Made by a program: the position numbers and the translations under genes. A stretch of 7,448 nt of DNA from Hydrogenothermaceae bacterium (GTDB taxonomy: Bacteria > Aquificota > Aquificia > Aquificales > Hydrogenothermaceae), in the NCBI GenBank assembly GCA_012961365.1, contig DTZN01000124.1, positions 1 to 7,448 on the forward strand, given 5' to 3'. The notes under the pieces are model-generated. The model did not search any database, was not told where the DNA came from, and saw only the letters and a program-made list of their open reading frames with translations. Shown piece after piece: positions 1 to 5,618 of this stretch (the first letter of the stretch is position 1; each line of letters starts with the position of its first letter).

Positions 1-278
1 CGTTTGAAAAAATGTTATTTTTAAATATGTTTTCTGCTATATCTGCTAGTTTGCCAGATGGAGTTTGGTTAAATAAAATACAACTTTCTAGGAAAAAGTC
101 TATTTTTCAAGGATTTTCTTTTAAACCAGAGTATATATTTTACTTTTACAATAATATAAGTAAGTATTATTCTAAAGTAAAATTTTCGCCTATCAAGAAA
201 AAAAGTAATGAAATTAATGAATATTATACTTTTAGGTTCTCTTTATCGAATTTTAAGCTAGAAAAAAAAGGAAAATAA
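1..278 (+). CDS. pilN: PilN, type IV pilus inner-membrane assembly protein (C-terminal part, 5' truncated)
   Basis: This is the C-terminal part of a PilN-like protein. The frame is open to the left edge, with Phe-Glu-Lys codons at 3-11 before the first ATG at 12, so that ATG is probably internal and the real start lies outside the window. The visible 91 codons match the C-terminal region of the PilN fimbrial assembly family: a hydrophobic helix, then the hallmark SLPDGVWLNKIQLS (near 51-92), then alternating strands ending in a Phe-rich strand. PilN is a bitopic inner-membrane protein that binds PilM through its cytoplasmic N-terminus and pairs with PilO in the periplasm; those N-terminal parts are not visible. 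The stop lies 2 bases before pilO, which supports the assignment. The family call is fairly firm, although the piece alone is short and divergent. Confidence 0.75.
   Translation, partial: FEKMLFLNMFSAISASLPDGVWLNKIQLSRKKSIFQGFSFKPEYIFYFYNNISKYYSKVKFSPIKKKSNEINEYYTFRFSLSNFKLEKKGK
267..272 (+). promoter_or_regulatory. Ribosome binding site of pilO
   Basis: AAAGGA lies 8 bases before the GTG at 281 and inside the last codons of pilN. It supports GTG 281 as the pilO start. Confidence 0.6.
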
Positions 279-280
279 AA

Positions 281-934
281 GTGGATTTTGAGGAATTAAA
301 AGAACAATGGGAAGAGCTTGAAAACTGGAAAAAGTTATTAATTACTATATTCTTCTCTGGTGTAATAATTTATATTGGATATATGTTTTTTCTCAAAGCT
401 AAATTAACTCAAAAGGAGATTTTAGAAAGGGAAGTAAATAAACTTCAAAGTGATATTAATTATTTAAAAAAATATACGAAAGCTGAAAATGTAAAAAAGT
501 TAAACGAAAAAATAAAATCCATACAGACAAAAATATCCCAAAAAGAAAAAGAGCTCAAAAAATATATACCTAATAAACCATTTACAGAAAAAATACTTAT
601 AAGGGTTTCAAAAATAGCTGATAAATCAGGAATTGAATTAGAAAGTTTTTCCATAAAAGAGAAAGGTATTGTTTATGCAGTTTATAAAAAAGACATTAAC
701 AGAGTAATTTTTAAAGATAAACCTTCTAAAAAAGAAACAGGTATAAAACTTAATAAACTTGGTTTTGAATTAAAATCTACAGGTTCAATAGAAAGTTTGT
801 ATAAATTTTTAAAAAACTTAATAAATACTAAAAGAATAGTAATTTTAGACAAAGTTAATATTTCAAAAATAAAAGGAAACTTAGTATTTAATATTAAATT
901 TTCTTCTTATTATATGGAGGATAAAGGAAGATGA
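281..934 (+). CDS. pilO: PilO, type IV pilus inner-membrane alignment protein
   Basis: A 217-residue protein of the size usual for PilO. It has a short charged cytoplasmic N-terminus (1-17), one membrane segment at about 18-38, a Lys/Glu-rich coiled coil at about 42-95, and an alpha/beta periplasmic domain at about 100-212. The C-terminal domain shows PilO-like signatures: an ISKIA-type helix followed by SGIELESFSI (116-125), then LKSTGSIESLYKFLKNL (164-180), then a strand ending the fold. PilO forms heterodimers with PilN and aligns the inner-membrane platform with the secretin. The start is GTG at 281, fixed by AAAGGA 8 bases upstream and by its position 2 bases after the pilN stop. The stop overlaps the next start in an ATGA, which implies translational coupling. 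Sequence identity is low, as is normal for PilO, so the call rests on architecture plus gene order. Confidence 0.8.
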   Translation: MDFEELKEQWEELENWKKLLITIFFSGVIIYIGYMFFLKAKLTQKEILEREVNKLQSDINYLKKYTKAENVKKLNEKIKSIQTKISQKEKELKKYIPNKPFTEKILIRVSKIADKSGIELESFSIKEKGIVYAVYKKDINRVIFKDKPSKKETGIKLNKLGFELKSTGSIESLYKFLKNLINTKRIVILDKVNISKIKGNLVFNIKFSSYYMEDKGR

Positions 935-1164
935 TAAAGATTTTGATATTAGCACTTTTTATGTTTGGCTTTTCTTTTGCAAAAGATTATTTAATCCCTA
1001 TGGAGAATACAGTTGGGTATATAGAGGATAATAAGGGTAGAAAGTTTATAGTTGTGGAAAGCCAAGAAGGAGCTAGGTTAATACCTGTTAAGAAAAACCC
1101 AGAAAAAATTATAAATAAAGATTTAGGCATATCCAAAGAAGAAATGAAAATGTCAGGTGATTAA
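931..1164 (+). CDS. Small exported protein in the PilP position, function unknown
   Basis: A 77-residue protein with a clear signal peptide: MIKILILALFMFGFSFA, with likely cleavage after Ala17. The mature part is only about 60 residues. It has a predicted beta-hairpin-like stretch (TVGYIEDNKGRKFIVVES, 27-44, then ARLIPVKK) and a charged tail. There is no lipobox cysteine; the protein contains no Cys at all. It sits exactly where pilP is expected, overlapping pilO by ATGA (931-934) and ending 3 bases before pilQ, with GGAGG at 916-920 as a possible ribosome binding site. PilP proteins are usually around 170-residue lipoproteins with a beta-sandwich that binds PilQ. A reduced or convergent PilP substitute is therefore possible by position, but I do not recognise the sequence. 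It could also be an unrelated periplasmic accessory. The gene itself is well supported by coupling and signal peptide. Confidence 0.75.
   Translation: MIKILILALFMFGFSFAKDYLIPMENTVGYIEDNKGRKFIVVESQEGARLIPVKKNPEKIINKDLGISKEEMKMSGD
1155..1160 (+). promoter_or_regulatory. Ribosome binding site that selects the GTG start of pilQ
   Basis: AGGTGA lies 7 bases before GTG 1168. The nearby ATG at 1178 is out of frame with the secretin, and GTG 1168 places a complete signal peptide at the N-terminus, so this site decides the start. Confidence 0.6.
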
Positions 1165-1167
1165 GCT

Positions 1168-2943
1168 GTGGGGAAAAATGTTTTAAGAATATTTATATTA
1201 GTCGTATTATTTATTAACTTTGTATTTGCAGAGAAATTAAGAATAAGTGTTGAATTTTATGGAGCAAAATTAGGAACTGCAATAGATGCATTATCAAAAA
1301 TAACTAATAAAAATGTTATATGGGATACTTCTTTTATATCAAAGAAAGATACAAAAATCTATGTTTCAATAAGAAAACCCTTAAGTGCAGAAAGAGTTTT
1401 TAAAGAAATTCTAAAAGAAAACGGGCTTACTTATGTTAAGCAAAAAGGAATTTATAAAATATATCTTGCTGATAGTTATATTTTTACAGTTCCAAGAGTT
1501 GTAATTGAGTATTTAGGGAAAGATATATATTCATCAATTGTTGATATAATCAAAAACAATACTAATTCAACAGCGGAAATAAAGGAATATAAAGATACAT
1601 ATTCTATATATGTTAGAGATACTAAAGAAAATATTGAAAAGATAAAAAAGCTTGTAAATGTGTATGTTGAACCCTTTCAAAAAGAAGCAGAAAAAATAGC
1701 TAAAGCAAAAGAAAAGGAAGAAAGAAGACTACTAATGGAAAAAGAGTTTGCTAATAAGCTTATAAAAAAAGAAATAAAACTTTCTATAGAAGAATTTAAA
1801 AATTTTGAAGACAATTTAATAGAAACCCTTTCTGATTTTGGTAAATATAAATATAACGAAAAAACAAAAACCCTTATTATATGGGATACAAGAGCCAATT
1901 TTCAAAAGATATCAAAACTACTTGCAAAATTAAGGAAAATCAAAGTTATAACTAAATGTTTTTATGTTAGATCTTTAGAACCAGCAGAACTTCTTATAAA
2001 TATTAAAGAAAATTATCTTTCTAAATATGGAAGTTTAGTTTTTAAATCTAAAGTTCAAAATAATACCAAACAATCTACATCTACAAACATATCAAACTTA
2101 GGAGTTAATTCTCAAATTATAACTTCTTTACCTAAAGTTTGTATAACTGATAGCCCTTCTGTAATAAAGAAATTAAGAGAAGAATTTATAGGAATATTAC
2201 TAAATAGACCTTATCAAATTTCAATAGAAGCTAGAATTGTTCAGATAGAGAGTAATTTTAAAAGAAATTTAGGAATACAATGGGGAGTAAACTACCAAAA
2301 CTCACTAGGAAGTAATAAAATATATTCTATATCTAGTGGTTTTACAGGTTCCAATTTTATTTTTGATTTTCCGTCTCCAGATGTTATTATGGGAAATGGA
2401 ATGTCATTGGGATTTTCTATTTTTGAAACTTTAGGTTTAAATAGATTAGATTTAACATTAACTGCTTTAGAAGATATAGGTAAGTCTAAAATTTTATCTA
2501 GACCTAGAATTATAACGATTGATGGGGAACCTGCGGAAATATCCCAAGGTATAGAAGTTCCTTACCAGTCTACTTCTGCAAACTTTGGAACAAATATTCA
2601 ATTTAAAAGAGCATTACTAAAATTAAATGTTATCCCAAGAACTTTACCTGATGGTAATATTGTAATGACTATAACTTTAACACAAGATGTTCCTGATTTT
2701 GGAAATGCAGTGTTAGGACAACCTCCGATAAATACAAAATCAATAACAAGTAAAGTTGTTGCAAAAGATGGTTCTACAATAGTAATAGGAGGTATTTTAG
2801 AAAAAAAAGAAAGTAAAAATACTAAAGGAGTTCCCGGATTACATAAAATGCCTTTACTAGGGTGGTTATTTAAAAATCAACAAGATGTAAAAAGCGAAAA
2901 AGAATTACTTATATTCATTTCTCCAAAAATAATTTATGAATAA
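1168..2943 (+). CDS. pilQ: PilQ-type secretin, outer-membrane pore of the type IV pilus
   Basis: A 591-residue secretin with a signal peptide (about 1-21, cleavage after FVFA). Next come an N0/STN-like domain (about 23-101), an N1-like region (about 103-167), a Lys/Glu-rich helical stretch (about 168-212), two further N-domain-like units (about 213-256 and 262-345), and the C-terminal secretin barrel (about 347-589). The barrel shows the family hallmarks: SIEARIVQIES (352-362), KILSRPRIITIDGEPAEI (441-458), and the late signature GVPGLHKMPLLGWLF (554-568) followed by ELLIFISPKII. Secretins assemble as multimers in the outer membrane; here the N-O-x-Q order points to the pilus rather than type II secretion. 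No N-terminal AMIN domain, common in proteobacterial PilQ, is seen. The start is GTG with AGGTGA 7 bases upstream. Two cysteines (264 and 325) lie in the periplasmic N-domain region. Confidence 0.9.
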   Translation: MGKNVLRIFILVVLFINFVFAEKLRISVEFYGAKLGTAIDALSKITNKNVIWDTSFISKKDTKIYVSIRKPLSAERVFKEILKENGLTYVKQKGIYKIYLADSYIFTVPRVVIEYLGKDIYSSIVDIIKNNTNSTAEIKEYKDTYSIYVRDTKENIEKIKKLVNVYVEPFQKEAEKIAKAKEKEERRLLMEKEFANKLIKKEIKLSIEEFKNFEDNLIETLSDFGKYKYNEKTKTLIIWDTRANFQKISKLLAKLRKIKVITKCFYVRSLEPAELLINIKENYLSKYGSLVFKSKVQNNTKQSTSTNISNLGVNSQIITSLPKVCITDSPSVIKKLREEFIGILLNRPYQISIEARIVQIESNFKRNLGIQWGVNYQNSLGSNKIYSISSGFTGSNFIFDFPSPDVIMGNGMSLGFSIFETLGLNRLDLTLTALEDIGKSKILSRPRIITIDGEPAEISQGIEVPYQSTSANFGTNIQFKRALLKLNVIPRTLPDGNIVMTITLTQDVPDFGNAVLGQPPINTKSITSKVVAKDGSTIVIGGILEKKESKNTKGVPGLHKMPLLGWLFKNQQDVKSEKELLIFISPKIIYE

Positions 2944-2955
2944 AAGAGGTAGCAC

Positions 2956-4341
2956 ATGTATGACTTAATAATAATTGGAATGGGACCAGGAGGTTATGAA
3001 GCTTCCTTAACTGCTTTGAGGAAAGGGCTCAATATAGCAATAGTAGAAAAAGACAAATTAGGAGGAAACTGTCTAAACAGGGCTTGTATTCCTACAAAAT
3101 ATCTAAGAACAGGGGCACATCTTATACACAAATTAAAAGATTTTCATAAGTATGGGATAAGTATAGATAGCTTTTCTATAGATTACTCAACTGCATGGAA
3201 ATATAAAGAGGAAACTATAAAGTTTTTAAGAAAAAGTTTACTGAACCTACTAAAAAGTAAGAAAGTTCCTTTATACAAAGGGGAAGGTGTAATTATAGGT
3301 AAAAATAAAGTTCTGGTAAAGAAAAATGATGGCTCTAATGAAATCCTAGAAGGAAAACATATAATAATTTCTACTGGTTCTATCCCTACTTCTTTAGGTA
3401 ATATCTATCCAGATGGAGAATTTGTTATAACTACAGAGGATTATATGGATAAACTTCAAAAATTACCTAAAACGGTGTTGGTGGTTGGTGGTGGAGTTTC
3501 AGGATGTGAACTTTCTTATATAATGGCTAAGTATGGAGTTAAGGTCTATGTTGTTGAATTAAAAGATAGGGTTCTTGCTACTGATATAATTTCCCCTGAA
3601 ATTTCTAAATTTGTACATAGGAAGCTAAAAAATTTAGGAGTGGATATATTCTTAGGAACAACAGTAAAAGAATATAAAGTGAAAGATGGAAAAATTTTAG
3701 TTTCTTTATCAAATGGAGAAAACTTAGAAGTAGATAAAATTTTACTTTCTGTAGGTAGAAAACCAAACTCATTGGTTGATGAAATAGATATAGAAAAAGA
3801 TGAAAAAGGCTTTATAAAAGTAAATTCTTATTTACAAACAAATTATGAAAATATCTTTGCTATTGGAGATGTTATAAACTCTCCTATGCTTGCACATGTT
3901 GCCCAATATGAAGCAAAAATAGCTATACATAATATTTTAAATCCTAATTCTAAAATTTCTGTTGATTATTCATTAGTTCCATTTGCTATATTTAGTGTTT
4001 TAGAAGTTGCTTCAGTAGGAGAAAATGAAATAACAGCCCAAAAGAAAGGTATTAATGTAGAAACTGGATATTTTCCTTTTATGTATAATGAAAAAGCTGT
4101 AGATGAGATGGAAAATGAAGGTTTTGTAAGACTTGTTTTTGATAAAGATACTCAAAAACTTATAGGCGGATATATTGTAGGAACTGGAGCTTCAGAATTA
4201 ATTCATGAAATATCGTTGATGGTAAAATCCAAATTTACAGCAAAACAGGTTCATGAATTTATATACTTTCACCCTTCTTTAAGTGAAATCTTCGCTTATG
4301 CAAGCTATGATACAGCTATTGGAAAGCTTTTTAAAACCTAA
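2956..4341 (+). CDS. lpdA: Dihydrolipoyl dehydrogenase (class I pyridine nucleotide-disulfide oxidoreductase)
   Basis: A 461-residue, full-length flavoprotein that reoxidises protein-bound dihydrolipoamide with NAD+. It shows an N-terminal FAD dinucleotide fold (DLIIIGMGPGGYEA, 3-16), the redox disulfide Cys39-Cys44 in GGNCLNRACIPTK, the NAD fold VLVVGGGVSGCE (174-185), the second FAD motif IFAIGDV (300-306), and a C-terminal dimerisation domain with the catalytic His439/Glu444 pair in HPSLSE. That His-Glu pair favours lipoamide dehydrogenase over glutathione or mercuric reductases. The usual Pro-Glu at the start of the dimer domain is Leu-Glu (349-350). The start ATG has AGAGGT 5 bases upstream and lies 12 bases after the pilQ stop, so it is probably co-transcribed with the pilus genes. 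No lipoyl protein, 2-oxoacid dehydrogenase or glycine cleavage gene is visible, so its lipoyl partner is unknown. It is presumably cytoplasmic, as no signal peptide is seen. Confidence 0.88.
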   Translation: MYDLIIIGMGPGGYEASLTALRKGLNIAIVEKDKLGGNCLNRACIPTKYLRTGAHLIHKLKDFHKYGISIDSFSIDYSTAWKYKEETIKFLRKSLLNLLKSKKVPLYKGEGVIIGKNKVLVKKNDGSNEILEGKHIIISTGSIPTSLGNIYPDGEFVITTEDYMDKLQKLPKTVLVVGGGVSGCELSYIMAKYGVKVYVVELKDRVLATDIISPEISKFVHRKLKNLGVDIFLGTTVKEYKVKDGKILVSLSNGENLEVDKILLSVGRKPNSLVDEIDIEKDEKGFIKVNSYLQTNYENIFAIGDVINSPMLAHVAQYEAKIAIHNILNPNSKISVDYSLVPFAIFSVLEVASVGENEITAQKKGINVETGYFPFMYNEKAVDEMENEGFVRLVFDKDTQKLIGGYIVGTGASELIHEISLMVKSKFTAKQVHEFIYFHPSLSEIFAYASYDTAIGKLFKT

Positions 4342-4346
4342 ACACT

Positions 4347-4370
4347 TAAAAATATGTTTTTATATTTTTA
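4347..4370. terminator. Possible bidirectional terminator between lpdA and metK
   Basis: TAAAAATAT (4347-4355) pairs perfectly with ATATTTTTA (4362-4370) around a 6-base loop, giving a 9-bp stem made only of A-T pairs. It fills the 26-base gap between the convergent lpdA and metK ends and runs into the metK stop codon. T-rich sequence follows in one direction, but a stem without G-C pairs is weak, so this is a candidate only. Confidence 0.35.
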
Positions 4371-5498
4371 TAAAACTTTCAACTCTTTTATAAAGTTTTT
4401 ATTGATTTTTTCCCATTTATAAATATCTTCAGATTTTCCAAAGTGTCCATAAATAGATGTTCCTCTATATATAGGTTTTCTTAAATCTAAAGTTTCTATT
4501 ATTCCTGTTGTTGAAATATCAAAAATTTCTTTTACTTTTTTTATAAGTTTATCTTTATCTATTTTAGTGTCAGTTATTATATCTATAGATATAGGATAAT
4601 TCCCACCTATTATATATACCATTTCCACTTTGCATTTATTACAAATACCAGAAGCGACTATATGTTTTGCTATGTATCTAGCCATATATGAGGCAGAGCG
4701 GTCAATTTTTGTTGGGTCTTTTCCTGAAAATGCACTTCCTCCAGATGGGGCAGATGTTCCATAAGCATCTGCAATTGTTTTCCTCCCTGTTAATCCTGTA
4801 TCTGCCATAGGACCACCTATTATAAACCTACCAATTGGATTAATAATAATCTGAGTTTTATCTGTTAGTAAGTTTTCAGGCACTACTTTTTTTATAACCT
4901 CTTCTATAACTGCTTCCTTCAATTTTTCTTGTGATATATAAGGTTCATGTTGAATTAGAACTGTAATACTGTCTATATGAACTGGTTTATTATCTTCATA
5001 GCTAACAACAACAATAGATTTTCCATCTGGTCTGAAAAAATCTATTACATCGTCTTTTCTTAGAGTGTCTATCCTTTTAACAATATCGTTAGCAACATTA
5101 CAAGAAAGTGGCATATAGTTTTTTGTTTCATTTGTAGCATAACCTACGACTATACTTGTATCCCCTGCTGAGTTTGAAGGAAGTCCTATTGCAAGTTCTG
5201 GACTTTGGTCATTTATTGTTGTTATTACACCTGCAGTGTATCCATCAAATCCATATTCAGGTTTTATATATCCAATGTCTATTAAAACATTTCTTGCTAT
5301 ATTTGGAATATCAACATAAGTATCTGTAGAAATTTCTCCTGCCACATATATAAGGCCTGTAGTTATTAAAGTTTCTATTGAAGTTTTGCAGTATGGGTCT
5401 TTTTTTATTAACTCATCTAATATGGCATCAGAAATTTGGTCTGCTATTTTATCTGGATGCCCTTGACAAACTGCTTCTGCACTATGAATATATTTCAT
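4368..5498 (-). CDS. metK: S-adenosylmethionine synthetase (methionine adenosyltransferase)
   Basis: A 376-residue MetK, slightly shorter than the usual 380-400. It makes S-adenosylmethionine from methionine and ATP in the cytosol. The recognised motifs run in order: QGHPDKIADQISDAILD (12-28, with His14, Asp16 and Lys17), the GEIST segment (54-58), NDQSPE (96-101), the active-site loop with AGDTS (111-115), RPDGK (156-160), GRFIIGGPMADTGLTGRK (223-240), the P-loop-like GGSAFSGKDPTKIDRS (253-268), and LDLRKPIYR near the C-terminus. The catalytic Lys and Asp positions known from E. coli MetK appear present. Two normally conserved spots differ: GDQG reads GDTS, and the segment before GGSAF reads TSAPS. 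The start ATG at 5496-5498 has GGAG (5505-5508) 6 bases upstream. It converges on lpdA and lies downstream of ilvD on the same strand after 120 bases. Confidence 0.95.
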   Translation of the reverse strand: MKYIHSAEAVCQGHPDKIADQISDAILDELIKKDPYCKTSIETLITTGLIYVAGEISTDTYVDIPNIARNVLIDIGYIKPEYGFDGYTAGVITTINDQSPELAIGLPSNSAGDTSIVVGYATNETKNYMPLSCNVANDIVKRIDTLRKDDVIDFFRPDGKSIVVVSYEDNKPVHIDSITVLIQHEPYISQEKLKEAVIEEVIKKVVPENLLTDKTQIIINPIGRFIIGGPMADTGLTGRKTIADAYGTSAPSGGSAFSGKDPTKIDRSASYMARYIAKHIVASGICNKCKVEMVYIIGGNYPISIDIITDTKIDKDKLIKKVKEIFDISTTGIIETLDLRKPIYRGTSIYGHFGKSEDIYKWEKINKNFIKELKVL

Positions 5499-5592
5499 TT
5501 ATTACTCCATTACTTCTTTTTTTATAAATCTTTGTGTGATGAATATACGGCAGAGATAAGGCTTATTCATTTTAATGCAAACTCCCTGCAAA
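5499..5592 (-). promoter_or_regulatory. metK leader/promoter region with a hairpin
   Basis: This stretch lies between the post-ilvD hairpin and the metK start. ATGAATA (5539-5545) can pair with TATTCAT (5564-5570) around an 18-base loop. TTGCAT near the upstream end could serve as a -35 box but has only a weak -10 partner, so I do not assign exact boxes. I see no SAM-I (S-box), SAM-II or SAM-III core motif. An ATG at 5508-5510 opens a two-codon frame (Met-Glu-stop) just before metK, probably by chance. Confidence 0.3.
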
Positions 5593-5615
5593 ACCCTTGA
5601 CTAAAAGCCAAGGGT
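5593..5615 (-). terminator. Hairpin just after the ilvD stop, likely terminator or attenuating read-through site
   Basis: Read on the minus strand, ACCCTTGGC pairs with GTCAAGGGT around the loop TTTTA. The stem has 9 pairs, one of them G-U. It begins 3 bases after the ilvD stop codon and is followed by only four T residues (counting the stem-end T). The stem is far GC-richer than its surroundings. Position and shape fit an intrinsic terminator, but the short U-tract suggests incomplete termination. Confidence 0.55.
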
Positions 5616-5618
5616 AGT

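Noticed and set aside
261..275. A-run near the pilN end as a programmed frameshift site
   Set aside because: Both genes have proper stops and starts with a good ribosome site between them, and long A-runs are common throughout the pilus genes.
460..654. Minus-strand open frame inside pilO
   Set aside because: Phe/Ser-rich product typical of the reverse of A-rich coding DNA; it overlaps the PilO coiled coil.
1178..1180. ATG as an alternative pilQ start
   Set aside because: It is out of frame with the secretin; GTG 1168 has a ribosome site and gives a complete signal peptide.
1677..1898. Minus-strand open frame inside pilQ
   Set aside because: Ser/Leu/Phe-rich reverse complement of the Lys/Glu-rich PilQ helix; no support as a gene.
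5499..5618. SAM riboswitch upstream of metK
   Set aside because: The region was scanned for the S-box core and the SAM-II and SAM-III motifs; none was seen, and the space free of the terminator-like hairpin is short.
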